From the NCBI GenBank assembly GCA_019914995.1, contig CM034140.1, positions 1,798,001 through 1,862,000 of the forward strand: a stretch of DNA of 64,000 nucleotides, in the 5' to 3' direction. Origin of the DNA: Acanthochlamys bracteata. Taxonomy: Eukaryota > Streptophyta > Magnoliopsida > Pandanales > Velloziaceae. Every line of letters starts with the position of its first letter. Position 1 is the stretch's first letter. Under the pieces are notes generated by a model. It made no database searches and was not told where the DNA came from. It was given only the letters and a program-made list of their open reading frames with translations. Made by a program: the position numbers and the translations under genes. Of the stretch, positions 44,438 to 58,242 are shown in pieces.

Positions 44438-46268
44438 CTATAAGTGAGTGTCAGGAGTATTTACTGGTTTGCCACTTGAATCCACTGATGTTGGGTTCTC
44501 AATAATAACAGTCTGACTTGCTCCACGTGACAGAGGCTACATGTACAGTAAGAATAAAAAAGTTACTTTATTGTGTAAATCAAAACGCAGAAAAACTGTA
44601 GTAATGTCAACTTTATCTTTATTTAGACGTGAATAAGCAACAAAAACTATTTAAGGAAAGGGAAACCTGTCATAGATAAGAAGACAGGCAAAAAAAAGTT
44701 TTGTAGTGTATACTGTTATACAATATGGCAACTGACAACAACATGAAGCTCTTAATAGACAAAGTTATGTAAGCCAAATAGGGCTATGCAAGGTCCTTTC
44801 AATATTAAACAAATGCAAATTCAAAACGTTTGGCTGAGTACTGGAAGTTGATCATTTCAAGACTCTGGTATTCCGCAACTCTATCTAGTGAAAAAGGAAT
44901 TAGATACTAAAGCCTTACAGGGGTGCTAGATACTGATGCAGATGTGGTTCCATTTGGCCTCTCTGTAGGTAAAGAGACCCTTGTGCTACCTATCTGCAGA
45001 GCAATAAAAGACAGAAGTGACAAGAGGTTGTACAACAAATCAAAACAAAATAATTAAGAAAATGATTGGAGGAACTGTAACCCAGTATACCCCAGTGCTG
45101 GTAACATACTGACAGAGTGCACATTTGACAGAGGGAGCACCATAAGGATACATCAGGGATGTGTGACAACGCCCACAATTGATATGAGCAACCTGGTTTG
45201 CTGCTTTCAGAACATTGGGCAAAATCAGTATGCATTTGCTAAATGGTATCTGAAGTCAATTTTTATGGATTTAAAAGGTAAAGCAAGTTGAAATTTAGTA
45301 TATACTTGCATTTGAGTATGCAGAATAAGCTTTAGAAATTGTGTAGCATAACATCAGAGCTAAAGATACACACAAATGCATCTATCTGAAAGATTGTCAA
45401 GATATCTGCCACCTGTTGGAACAGATGTTTGATTAATGCCAACGTGTAGCTAAACTTAACCAAAGTACTTGGGTAATGGCTAATAGGCAATTGCACTAGT
45501 CAATAATAATTCTAAGCTTCATTAACATGTTGGTAAGTGATTCAACATAGAGAAAGGATAATGAGCCCAAACTTGTTCCGCAGATAAGGATATCTGCCTA
45601 ATTATACAACATATCAGTTTTCTGCATAGCAAAATTCAGCAGTATACCTGATCCTGCAGGATTTATTGTGTTACAGCATGAGCACCTTACATTTGCTGCA
45701 CCTTGAGCATACATCAACAATGTCCGGCAACCTCCACATACAATTTGAGCTGTATCACTTCCTGTCCAAAAGTACGAATTAAAAAGGCAGAATGAGTAAA
45801 TATAAGCGAGTTAATGTAAAATGTCAATACTAGTCAATTTTAATCTAACCCTTTAGCAATTATCGAAGCAAGCTGCAAGAATTTGAGTGTAAAAGTTTCT
45901 TGTGTGTATTATCAATAAGACATAATTCCGTGTTGATGACAAAAATGATACTTGTAATTTGATTATAGCAATAATTATGTGGAACCAGGTTCAATGCAAT
46001 TTGTCTGCACTTTTGTATTTAAGAAACTTGTTGAAGGAATTATCTTGATATCTAGTCACAATTCACAAACAGATCTTCTCATTGCTGTACGAAAAGTAAA
46101 TTTCTGCCAAGACAGGCGAAGAAGAAATTCATCAAGAGTTCAGACAGAATGGATACCTGGTGAGGACACTGGGGTAACTGTGCTGCATACTGCACAACAC
46201 ACATTAGAAGCTCCACAAGGGTAAAGAAGTACGCTTCTACACCCTCGGCACACAATTTGGCTCTGCAT
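44438..46268 (-). CDS. LSD1: LSD1-type zinc finger protein
   Basis: Plant-specific regulator; Arabidopsis LSD1 restrains superoxide-dependent cell death and binds partners such as bZIP10 and metacaspases. Five exons join in phase: 46268-46157, 45761-45648, 45200-45091, 44993-44919, 44536-44438, 169 residues. Three LSD1 zinc fingers of the CxxCxxxLxYxxGAxxVxCxxC pattern are intact: [36 protein letters not shown] and [18 protein letters not shown]. The C-terminal [12 protein letters not shown] and [17 protein letters not shown] match the LSD1 tail, placing it closer to LSD1 than to the other LOL genes. Start: the ATG at 46268 gives MQSQIVC, the usual N-terminus; the open frame upstream only offers a GTG. 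The third-exon acceptor (CTGAAAGCAG) has a weak pyrimidine tract. Confidence 0.93.
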
Positions 46269-47363
46269 GCCTGATACAAACTCAGCAATCAGATATTCAT
46301 ATCCACCACATCTATTGGACACACCAGATTAAACGCACCAACAAAAGGCATCCTCTTGACAAAAGGTTGAATGACTAAACTTTATCACCAAGATCAAAGA
46401 CAAGTTTTCATTATTCTTCTTCAGCAAATTCATAAAATTTTAAATTTATTCCATTACGGAAAAAGACCAATGAAGTAGCATATGGAACTTAAATTCATAG
46501 TTGCAACATGAATTCTCACATAATCATTCTCCCAACTTCGATCCTAAATGTCAAGATTTTGAATCTATTCTAAATATAGTTCTCATTTTCCCGTAAATAA
46601 AGTGGGCAACACCAAATTATGTATAAAAAAACTACTCATTTTGCTCCAAACACTACAAATTTGAACTAACAATCCAAAAACGAAACAAAAATGATTCATC
46701 TGTCTTTTCATATCACAAGCAACTAGGACGACAAATAAACTATAAAACGATTACCTCAAAAGAAACAATAGGATCCTAATAATCCTAATAACGAATAGAA
46801 AGCAGAGAAGATTTCTAGCTAAAGATTTCTTTGGGAGAGAGAGAATCAGAAAACCATGGTGATCGCCTGGAATATTGTCGGAGAAAGTAAACAAAACCAA
46901 ATTTAAGATTAACATAAATTTGCAGTACCAAGCCTCTACGTGTAATATTAACAATATTCGCCAAAAACCATATATGCCAAATTGATTGAAGTTTATATAA
47001 ACAGAACTTGCGCACCATAATCAATCATTTAAGTCCTATCATGTAAAATTATTAATCGCGTATCTAGAAAAGTTATGCCAGCTCAACGTTTTAAGTATAG
47101 TAAATGTTGACACGTATAGCATTAATCGTTCATTCGGTTAGTTGGTTCGGTTCGAGCGAAGAACTCGAGCTTAGCCGACTTCAATCAAATACCGTCACTC
47201 TTCTTCGTTCTCGTTCTTCCCTCGTAAAAGAATTTTTCGGTGTTAATAGCCGACTTCAATGGTGGAGGATTAGAAAGTCGGTTTCTTGTTAAGTCTGTTT
47301 TCTTGTTTGTTGATTTTGCAGGATTAGAAAGTTGGACTTAGGCCAGCTGCATTTGCTGGCATC
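46269..47363. other. divergent upstream region, LSD1-type gene (-) and SART1 pseudogene (+)
   Basis: Probable untranslated first exon and promoter of the LSD1-type gene, and the former 5' leader of the SART1/MDF copy (CGTTCTCGTTCTTCC-rich part near 47200). No coding exon. Confidence 0.4.
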
Positions 47364-50300
47364 ATGGTGGAGGCAGAGTTCCACAGCTCGAGAACGGAAC
47401 AAGATGAGAATCCCGGCAATATGGACATAGGTAGCTATAGCATGCAAGACCATGATGACAAGGACAGGTCATGAGACTCGGGGAAGCACAGAAGCAAGGA
47501 CAGGAAGAAAAGCAGGCATGATGAATACTGAAAGGAAAGGGACAAGGATGGAGGTCGGGATAAGGAGAAGAGTAGAGACAAACATTGCGATTGAGATTAT
47601 GAAAGCAAAAAGCACAGAGCGAAGAATAGGGACTGTGATAGGGATAAGGTCTTGGAAAGGGAGCATGACGGGGATCGTGAAAGAGGAAGGGATCGGGAGA
47701 GGTGCCATGACCATGTTCGCCACCGTGACAAATATATCAGGAGATGGATAGGGAAATAGAGAGGGAAAGGGTGAAGGATAGAGATCGTGAAAGAGGCAAG
47801 GTTCGGGAGAGGGAAAGAGTCAAGTACCGTGAGCAGGGCAAGGAGAAAGGAAACCGTAGAGAGAAGGATCTGTTAGAAAGCGACATAGTCAAACAAAAAT
47901 GAAGGGGTTAAGAAGTCGATAAACGTAAGGATGTAGATAGTCAAGGGTTAAGAGAAAAGGTTGTATTGAAGGACATAACCAAGAGCATTGAAGGATTGAG
48001 GGATGAAAGAACGACAGGTGATATTGATGATTTTCAAGATGAAGATGGCTCTTCTGAAGTGGTTGGCTCAATGGATCTTAACTCTAAGCCAGTGGGATTC
48101 AGGAACCAACCTTAGAACTTCAAGAGCGTTTACACTAGTAAGTTATATTTCCACTATGAGCTCCCAACGACTGCATTCCCCATGAACTTGAGTTACCTTG
48201 CTGCATTTGTGTATATAATTTTTTAAGAGTTACATGTGCTTGTATGATGTGCATGTATGATGAGCATTTATAGTTATGTTACTAGTGCTCTTTTATAATT
48301 GGATGGTAAGATAATATCATCAAAAACTTAGACTAAGGTGCTTCATTTAAGTAAGCTTTTGAGAGTATGCCACAAGCTTCTTAAAGAGTTAGCCTGTTTT
48401 GAGCGGCCAGGGAAGCTAAATACAAGATATACTTTTGTTTCTTCATTTTTCAAACATGTTGAACTTTTGAATTGCAGAATTGAGGAGCTTTATATCAATT
48501 TTTTATAACCTTTTTCTCTTTGAAGTCATTCTTAGGTATGTAGTAGTAAACTATTATAAGGTTTTCTTGAAAAGAGTCCTTTGTGGTACGATCTGGATAT
48601 TATGAGCACTCATTTGCTTTGCTTTCAAATGGTTGATGTATACCCCTGGTACGTTCAATGTGTTGCTGCTAGGTGGTTGGCTCGCAAAAACTGTGCTGTC
48701 TACTGTGTTATTACTGTGACCTCTGTCATCTAGAATCAGGCTATTGTTTTTCAGCTCAGATGTCAGGACATAATCCATTGATTTTCATACATTCTGTTTG
48801 GCTCATATAGTCATATTGTAAACTTGCTCGTAGTTCCCTGCCATTTATCAAGGTATGTACAACCTTCCCCAACTATATATGCATAAATTTCCTACTTCAA
48901 TGTGCAAATTAGAAGACATTAATTGAATTCCTTGATGAGTTTCGTGAACTTCTCAACTGTATGTAGGATTTCCTATTGACTAGTGTCAAACCTTTGCTAG
49001 ATTTTCAAGCAATTCATGCCAGTATACACAAACCACTTGAAATGTTGTGGCTCTTATCCATAAAGTTAGATATATGGTTAGTGCAGGAGTATCATAAAGT
49101 TTCTGCTTGTACATACTGGGTACTTGTTTTATTGAACTTGTGCAAAAGGTTAGGACATGCATGCCTAGCATTTCAACAATGATCCATTTTTATAGGAGCA
49201 CATAGCTAAAAATTTTCCATCACCATGGGTCGTGGAGCCGCGAGGTAACTTTCATTTGTTATGTTTTTGTGACTTGGAATTCGCTTCATTTTTGGGATAA
49301 GTTAGATTTCTATCCATAAGCTTGTTGTGAAGTTATCCTTGCTTCTTGCATGTTGTTTAGTAGTCCACCAGTATTTAGAAATTGCATCTATAGGCTATCC
49401 TTTTGGAATCCTGAGAAACCAGTAGGTTCGCCTTTCTAGTTCTTATGCTGAGTTCCTCTTCTGTTCTCAGATTGTTTCCACTTTGATTTTCATTTGTACT
49501 CATTTGTATGTGGTTAATGTGGGATGTTATGTTAGTGTTGATTGGTTTGCCATTGTGTTGTAGTCTACCTTGCTTTGATATTTTTGGGTAAAGGAAGAAA
49601 AGGAGAAAGCTCAATGTAGTTCAAAAGCATAGCAGAACTACAATAATCATTCTATGTAGTACAATAAGCATAGCTTCCAAAGGGTATAAAATTTCACCAG
49701 ACATTATATTCTATCAATAATCATAATGGATTCTGGAATGTCTCACCTGTTAATCCTTTTCAGGCTCTTCCTCTAAAGGACATTGATGATGTGGAGGATG
49801 TCCAGCATAGCAGAAGTATATTTTCAACTCCCAACCAATACATAAAACACTGATTTGATATTGCACATAGTTTTGAAATTTTTTTAGAGCATGTGACACA
49901 CTTGCAACACGTGTATTTATTAATAACACATTCACATTTACTAAGAATTTAACTTGTCTCGTGATTTTGTGTTTGCTAACAGAGGATCTGGATGGAGTAA
50001 AAGTAGTGCATGGACTTGATAAAATTCTAGATGGTGGAGCAGTTGTTTTGACTCTCAAAGATGTTCTTGCAGAAGGCAACATTAATGAAGGTAATGCATA
50101 GCATCTGTACTTTCTTTTATTAGCCCTCTTCATTGACCATATCATAATCACAGTAATGGTTTCCATGATATAGAGGCAGATGTCCTAGAGAATATTGAGA
50201 TTAGGGAGCAGAAGAAGAGAGATGAGGCGTAGAAAGGTGCAAAGAAAAAAACAGGAATATATGATGACAAGTAAGTTATTTACAGTCATACTTCCTTTTA

Positions 50301-53300
50301 TGTGTGACAACCTTCATTCCTTTGGAAGTTCTTATGATTTTAATCTTTTATAATAGATACAATGATGACTTTGGTTCCCAAAATTCAATCCTCCTGCAGT
50401 ATGATGATCCTGTGGAGGATGAGGTAAGCCTCTTTTTTTTATTTAAAGGGCATATGTGCATACATTTTGATTCAGACCATAGCTGATGCACTTCTATTTC
50501 TGGCAGGGAGTGACTTTGGATGAAATTGGTGCATTGGCAGGGATGCAGAGAAAAAACTTGAAGAGGTAGCACCTTTTGTTCTTGTTTTGATATAAAAGAC
50601 TGTATGAAGTTATCTTCTAAGTAGCTTATGAATAAGCATCTAATCTATAACATCGACATGCATATCTTTTATTTCATCTCGAAAACTTTTATTTCATGTG
50701 ACCTTAATATCATTATCTTAGAATATGCAAACAATTATCTCTTTGTTCAGTTTTGTTTCTTCAGTTAAACTTTTACCCAGCATGACATTTGAGCTGCTTT
50801 TTCAAGTCCTAGCATGGTAGCAAAAATACTGGTGACTACGTGGAGAATTACATTGATTGCTATAAGACAAACAACTGACTGATAGGAGTGCTGCTTAATT
50901 ACAATTACAGCTTTTTTTTTTTAATTTTACGACTTTGTCATTTTTTTCTTGTGTACCATTTTTTTTAGTTTGAGAACTGCAATATGATGAGATTGTCATT
51001 TACACCTATTGGGTTTCCAGTTATGTAGAAGAATAAAATGTGCTTCTGCAAGCAAGAGCTACGAGGACCTGACCTCACTGGAAAAATTGGACTTAGATAT
51101 TCTTAAAGCAGAAGCAAAGCTCAATGAAAGACTCCAATAGGCAGTCTATGAAAGAGGAGATAGAGAGAGCGGAGGCTGAAATGAGAAGTAGCGCATACTA
51201 AGCAGCTTACGCCAAAGCAGAAGAGAAATCCCGCTTCTTGCGTCATGACCAAATGCTGAATCTAAGTACAGAGCAAGATTAGGAACTTGTTTTTGGTGAG
51301 GTCTATCAGGATCTACAGAGTTCTCTGGAACAAGCAAGAAAACTTGCTCTTAAAACGCAAGAGGAAGACGCTGATCCACAAGCCGTAGCCCATATATCTG
51401 TATCAAGTAAAGATCAAGGATCCATTCTAGAACCCGCTTCAGAGAATGTGGAAGATAATATGCTTGTCATAACTGAGATGGAAGAGTTCGTACTAGGTCT
51501 GTACCTTAAGGAAGGTAATAGTATGTTTCCATTTTTTTTCTGGTATTTATGCTACATATGTTTAGTGTTAAGTAATTCAAGGAGACCTTGATTTCAGGAA
51601 TTTGAAGTTTGGCATTAATATTATGTGTCATCTTTGGAAAGCTGTCATTCTGGTTTCGTTGTTTCCATATCAAGTATCCTATTTGTTTTGATCATCTATA
51701 TTGCGATTGTTTGTGTTATTCCTGATCTTTCCTTCTCTTTTTTACTATTTTAACTTTCAGAAGCGCCTAGAACTGAGCATGAAAATGTTTTCATGGATGA
51801 GGATGATGTTCCAAAATCTGATCAGCTGCAGCATAAAATTGAAGCTGATGACTGATGTTGGTCATCCTGTAGAACTGAAACAAACTAAGAAAAACGAACC
51901 TGCTAATGATGCAAAGGAATAGCTACAGATGAAATAATCCATGAGCCTGCAGTTGGAAAAGGCCTGGCGGGTGCTCTTAAATTGCTTAAAGATTGAGGAA
52001 CTGCAAAAGAGACCATAGACTGGGGTTGTTAGAAACATGGACAAAAGGAAGAGCAAGCTTGTAGGCATTTATGATACTGAAGTACCAAGGAAATACGTAT
52101 CGAAAGGACTGACTAGTTCAGCCGTGCGGTAAGTATTTTTGTATTCATTAAACTTGTTACTATGTTTTCTTGTTTGCCGTTGATGCTAGTTGAAGTTGAA
52201 TTGCTTGAGTAGTTCTTAATATGCCCTCTATGAATTCTGCATGCATTATTGTTAAAAATTTGAAATTCATGGGAATTTATGCATGTAGAGATTCTTTGTT
52301 TAGAGTTGCTATTCTTGTATCTTATGAATTACCATGTTTTATGGCAATTTAAATGTCTAAGACTTTCTTGTCAGTTCTTGATAAGTGTGATGATGCTAAA
52401 ACTTTGTTGAAACTATATTATTGAAATGCTTGCTTATTTTTAGTTTAATTTATTAAAGAAATATATTCTCCTTTCGTTTGCTGAAATTAGATGACACCAA
52501 AGGAGGCATTTCGGATGATTTCTCATTAATTTTTGTGGCAACGGACCAGAAAAACTGCAGCAGGAAAAGCGGATGAAGTTATCAAGAAGATTTGAAGACA
52601 AAACAGATGAAAGCTTCAGATACCCGCTTATGGCTATGGAGAAGATGAGGACGCTCAAGCTCGAATGAAGAACAACTTTGCTTTTTCTTTCTTCCTATAC
52701 AGATTTTAAATCCATTTACAATTACTTGATTTCAGATAATGCGGTCATCTGCTTGCATATTCATGTTCAAAGTTTTACATACTTCCAACTTCTTTTATAG
52801 CTTAGTTGTAGTGCTTTACCAATAAATTAATAGGTAATCTGTTTCTGTTTAATGTTTCCTTATTCACTTGATAGCTTGTCATACAAAATCTTTGTGGTTC
52901 CAGAGCAAATTGTTTCTATAGTTACGGTATTTTATTATTATTGCACTTTGCATGGAGGAATAATGTAAACATATATGATTGGGCTTATAAATTCTGATTA
53001 ATTTTGCACTCTGTTCTGGCACCTCTGATAATGCTGGAGAGCTTTTTATTTGAAGAATTGATTGTATCTTCCCCACTTTTAAAGCTATTTGGAATGATGC
53101 TCGCAAGTAACCTCATTTGTTTGTTTTGCAGGCAAACTAGTGACACGAACAGTGGCTTTGCTACCGTGGAGAAGATCATCCAGGGAGCTTTACACCTATG
53201 CTTGGAGAGAAGAAGGTTAATTTTTTTCCCCCTCCTGTAGTAGCAGTTATGTGGAGGCATGGTTGGCAAGACTCTTATCTATAAGTAAAAACTTTAGTGG

Positions 53301-53791
53301 GCCTTGACTCAGGTTCAAGTTTTTCACTGATCTGTCCTTTTATGCTTAGTCTAACTTTTTCAAGTTTTGTTCCTTGGTCATTTGCTGTCCCTTTGTCTTT
53401 ATTGTTGGCAACCTTATTTACAAAAACATTCTTGGTGTTTCATTTGTTAACAAATTAATTACTACCTGTTGATCCTTCTTTTTCCTTGAAAAATTGGATA
53501 GTTTCCAACTGAATATCCTTAGCAGAGTGTCTATTATTGGAGGATTGATGCTTGCATGGCATTCTTTTGTATGGTATCTAGAGAACACCGTCCGTGCCTC
53601 TTGCAGTATCAATAGACCTTGAGCTGTGTTCTTTGTCTTTAACTCTTAACTTCTGCTACATACAGGTTGAACATTTCTTGGGTATTAAACGTAAATCTGA
53701 TGCAGGAAGCATGGGTCCACCTCTGCCCAAAGAAACAAAAGAGCTAATTGGAATTGACGGAAGTCTCTTAGATCTGACAATCATGAATTAA
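47364..53791 (+). pseudogene. MDF: SART1 / MERISTEM-DEFECTIVE splicing factor pseudogene (unprocessed)
   Basis: Decayed, intron-bearing copy of the U4/U6.U5 tri-snRNP protein SART1 (Arabidopsis MDF/DOT2). In order: an Arg/Asp/Lys-rich N-terminus (KHRSKDRKKSRHDEY) with in-frame TGA at 47472, 47529 and 47592; GVKVVHGLDKILDGGAVVL near 49990-50060; DVLENIEIREQKKRDEA followed by TAG, then KKTGIYDDK at 50180-50270; QYDDPVEDE near 50400; EAEMRSSAY then a stop and AAYAKAEEKSRF at 51170-51230; TEMEEFV at 51470; ENVFMDEDD at 51780; MTPKEAFRMISH at 52490; TSDTNSGFATVEK at 53140; and the last exon from 53666, VEHFLGIKRKSDAGSMGPP. Several exons also need frame shifts (after GVTLDE near 50520, after ATVEK near 53170). 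Retained introns with GT..AG rule out a retrocopy. Confidence 0.93.
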
Positions 53792-54740
53792 GGTTCTTAC
53801 ATCTCTTCTAATTATCTTCTGATGGCATTCTCAAATTAACCTACGTCTACAAATGCGGGCTCTTATACACTTCAGGATACCTGAAGTTCTTATTGCTTTC
53901 TCCTGGACAAGCCACATGTTTCTAGTTTGAATCTTCGTTATTAAGGGAATTCATGCATATCATGTATACTCTTTTTTGGATATAGTGCTGAGTTCAGTTT
54001 TGATTGAGCAAAGTGATTTCTCTGATAATTTTTCTTTCTCATGGTGTGCTTTCAGTGTGTACAGCTTATTATACAGATTAATCACTGACTCAGTTCAATA
54101 CATATGAAATTGCTTCTGTAGCTTGAGAAAGTATATGTATCCCGGTGAGTGATTGATCTGTTTCTTCTTTTTAATAATAGAATTACTATGTTCGCTTCTT
54201 GATGGTTTACCGCTAGGACCGCTCGGGCACCTGATGGGCAGTGATCCATGTTGGTACAGAATTCTTCTATTTCAGATTGAGAAGACGGTATTCTGATGTA
54301 GGTAAGTTTTTAACCTACTTGGGTGAGAATTTGATCTGAGTTCGGCAAAAATATATATGTGTCGATATGCTTAGGACGAGAAGTTTAATTGGGGTACTAC
54401 TGCTGCAGAATGGAATCCGGTGTCGTAGTGAATTCAGTTTATAAGCATAAAATTCTTCACGAAAATCTGTCTAGCGAGCGTAGGTCATCACGGTAGAGCC
54501 ATTGGCTGTGAACATGATCTGAGATATTTCTGTTGAATTTCTCTTCCCGCTGATGCAGTTTTGTCATTATTCCTTAGCGACGCTCTGAGCACATGATCGC
54601 AATTAATCATAGGCACGTATTGACTGAGCTGTAAGACAAAGAGACCTCTGAGCAAAAACAGAGATCTGAAAGAAAGATGTTAAGTTGTGGGTGATTGAGG
54701 TTGACGCAACAAAACCAAAAACAGTTGCGATAACAGGGAT

Positions 54741-54791
54741 ACAACACCAACCAACATTATTGCTAGCCCTGTTGACTGTTGGTTGTTGTTG
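54741..54791. repeat. short inverted repeat / hairpin
   Basis: CAACACCAACCAACA at 54742-54756 and TGTTGGTTGTTGTTG at 54777-54791 can pair over 15 bp with one mismatch, leaving a 20-nt loop. Function unknown. Confidence 0.6.
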
Positions 54792-56323
54792 CTGTCACAA
54801 GACTCACAACCGTCTATCTGCTACCCTTATGATGACCATCTCTTTCTTTCGTGTTTTAACCTTTCTCAACTACATCACATGGATGCCTATTTGTATCATA
54901 ATCCATGCATGAAACCTGAGAAGGAATCCTACTTAGAAAATTTTTTCATCCCGTTTTTATCAATCCTTATAGTAACTGTTGTTTGAAGGATGAAGTTTTG
55001 GAGTTTTGTGGTAGACCTTATAATAATAAGGGGTATCTTATACACCACGAGGCGATGAGCATTATTTTGATAACAAGTGTTTAAAAAAGTGAAGTGTGTG
55101 TACTCAGTGGGGTCTTGTTCTACTATGGTGATTAATGATTGCGGAAAAAAAAAGGGTAAATAATGAAGCCACGTAAAAAGAAACTCACATGGAAGAGCAT
55201 GGAAATATTATAATACCCTACCACCACTACTACCTCCACTAATTTACGTCTGCTATTACTACCACTACACTTCTTGTTGCAATAATTAGTCAATAATCTT
55301 CATTTCAAAGGCAAAAAAGAGGTTATGCTCTTTTCAGTTTTTTTTTTAAACCCTTCCAATATTTCTTGTGTAATAATCTTGTGTATGTTGTATTGTAGTT
55401 CATGAAAGAGAAAAGTTGCAAGGTGGGGTACGTATGTTATGATAGAATGAATCAATGGTGCAGCAGGGCAGTAGTGAATTTGCTAATTCACTTTTGAAAA
55501 AGCCCTCTCACCTACTGTCTTATTATTCACTGACAAAAAAATATATGTATAACACATCTAACAACAGCTACATACAAATACAAAACTTCTCATGATTCAC
55601 TGGTACAAGAAGTACTACTACTACTTCGAATTTTGTACAACTGATGAGTTGGAGACAGTAGTGTACTCTTCTCATGACTCAACCAGCTCTTCACCATAAT
55701 TTATGGAATTGGGAAAAAAAGTGTTCTTCACAGAGTTTAGTTTATATATTTATATTGTTCTGCTTATCCATAACATAAAAATTGTCTACTAGTTTATTCA
55801 TATAAATTTCAGGACGTTATTTAAAGAGTGAAACTAAAGCAAAAGAGGTGTCATCAAAGGAAGAGCTGCTGTATAGAGCGAAGTGATGGGATGTAGCAGA
55901 GCAGAGCAGGTGACTACTTGTGAGTTTAAAAAGTTTTTTAGTTGAAAACAAAGCAGAACGAAACAACGAACCATTTCAAGGTAAAGTCAACCCAAAAATG
56001 GTAATAACGAAGTGTTCATGTTCAAATTTTCGTAATCTACGGAAAGTTTGTGCCTATGTTTTCCGTATATATGCCGTTTTTGGAATTTTTAAAAAGAAAA
56101 GCATGCCGTGATTGTTGTGGTTGTTGTTGAAGCTGCTGCATCAGTTGCAGTGGAAGAAGTTGAAGAAACCATGAAAAGACGAGTCAAGTTTATCCACTCC
56201 GAGTCAATCCAGCCTGGATTCTCTTCTCTCTACATTAATATATATTAAATCTTTTTTATATTAAAATAACATTTTAGTTATTTTTAAAATAATGTGTTTA
56301 TTTTTTGATAGTAATTATAAAAG

Positions 56324-56327
<4 letters not shown>

Positions 56328-56356
<29 letters not shown>
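56328..56356. repeat. (TTA)n microsatellite
   Basis: 29 nt of uninterrupted TTA repeats in AT-rich intergenic DNA. Confidence 0.95.
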
Positions 56357-58242
56357 GAAAATAAATTTATTTTTAAATAAGGTGAGGTTAAAATAAAAAA
56401 AATGAGTTGTAGAATGAAACGGATGCACTCTTTATTGCTATTTCAATTCTCTCCTTACCAAGCAAGCAACCGACCAACCAATTAAATTCAACCAAAGACG
56501 GCAATGTTTGAAAAAACACTAAAGCAAACAGCAAAGGGACTTTTTAAACATTGTATATTTATTGAAGGTTAGCTATTGAAATTTCATGATAAAAATAACA
56601 GATTGACAAATTCCAAAAAAAATTTTGCTATAAATTATGCTTAATTTTATAATTTTGTCAAATTATAAAATTGTATACGATTTTTACCCTTTTTTTTAAC
56701 TTTTCATCGTTGTGGTAAATTTATAGTTTCTCAATCTCTTCTTTTATAAATCCACTTCTAATAGAAAGAGAACCAACCAAAGCACCACTGGGATTCCCCT
56801 CCCGCTCTAAGGGAAACTCAAAGACGCGTTTCCGCCCTCGGCCGTCTACGGTGGTGTACTCTTCCGTGACGGTGGCGCTCAGGTTACTTTCCTTGAGGCT
56901 TCTGCCGCCGGTTTTTGTTCCTGGGTAAGCTCAAGTTGATTCCTTTATTCGGTTCGATTTCGTCTCCCATCGCGTTTCCTCCTTTGTTACCGAAAATGGA
57001 GTTGAAGTTGTTGAAGGTTCCGTTTCTTTGTTTCTTTTAGTAGTTTAAGGATTAAGGTTTGTGAATTTGGGGAGCTTGTTGTGTGTAAGGGATAAAAAAG
57101 AGGTTTTTTTAATCTTAACTATCTGTTCATTCACCGAAGAACAGATCTGTGTGTATTTGCAGAGATGGCAGAGGCTGATGAGATTTCAATTTGTGTAGAA
57201 GCTGAAATGGGAGCATAAGTTTGATTCTTTTGATGGAGTGCAGAGATTCGTTGGTTTGATTTTCCTGAATATTTCTGGATTGATTTTGGCTACTTGTGAT
57301 GAGGTTAGTGAGCTGAGGATTTTTTTTTTTCTCAAAAGTTATCATAACATCTTAATGCTTCAGTTATTGCAGTATAGATTTGTTAGTCAGTTATAGTAGT
57401 GGAAAGGAAATATCTTGAAAAACATGTCTTCTTGGGAGGAAATAGCTAATAGATTGTCGGCTTTTAATGATCTTATCCATTTCTTTCCTAATCTTGATTG
57501 GAATAGTGCACAAAAAGATGGATTTTATGTTCAATTTCTGAATATTGATGGTACTTGATGTCATAAGGAAATTCCATTGTAGGATTTTATTTCTTTACAA
57601 ACTTCTATGTAAACTGTGAGGTGTGGGATTAGCTATACAGCAGTCCTGAAAATTTCCATGGAGGAAGGAAACGGATAACAGAAAACTGTGTATGTCTAGC
57701 ATGACTAAAAAAGTGGGCTTTAATATGATTCTCTAACGGAGTAAAGTAGCACGTTTAAAGTAGGAGCATTGTCAGAAAAAAACTATTGAGAGGTTCTGTA
57801 GATAATGGAGAAAAGCTTAAAGTGGGAATAATTTGTGGTCGAAGGAATTCCTTTCCTCATCAAAGACATTTGGCAACATTCTTTTTTAAAATTTATTGGA
57901 GCAAGTGTCTTCTTTCTGTTGAATTCTAAAGTGATTAAACATTTATTTATTCTTTTTTCTAAGAAATTAATGTCTGGGGAAAGAGGCAGAGGATGACTGA
58001 AGTGGATATCTAAATTTACATGGCATTCTCTTTCAGTTGATTCATTGTTCCTTCTTATACTATCTTGTGGCTCGTGATACGTTCTTTATGCAATTATCAT
58101 GAATTGTGATGTGTTTCTCTTCAAGATAAGTTGATTGCTGGCTTCTTTACTCATTCCTTTTCTGTCCAGCATTTCATTATTGGCATTTATGAGTTGGTTT
58201 TGGACAAGTTAAGCAAAAGAAGGAAGTTGGTATCTAGAAGCC

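Larger units (their letters stand above)
53792..58242. other. intergenic DNA and 5' leader of the F-box/kelch gene
   Basis: No coding exon is supported. From about 56770 a GC-richer stretch (CGCCCTCGGCCGTCTACGG) ending at a GGGTAAGC donor near 56923 looks like a non-coding first exon of the F-box/kelch gene, with a leader intron ending shortly before 58240. A hairpin at 54741-54791 and a microsatellite at 56328 are listed separately. Confidence 0.45.
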
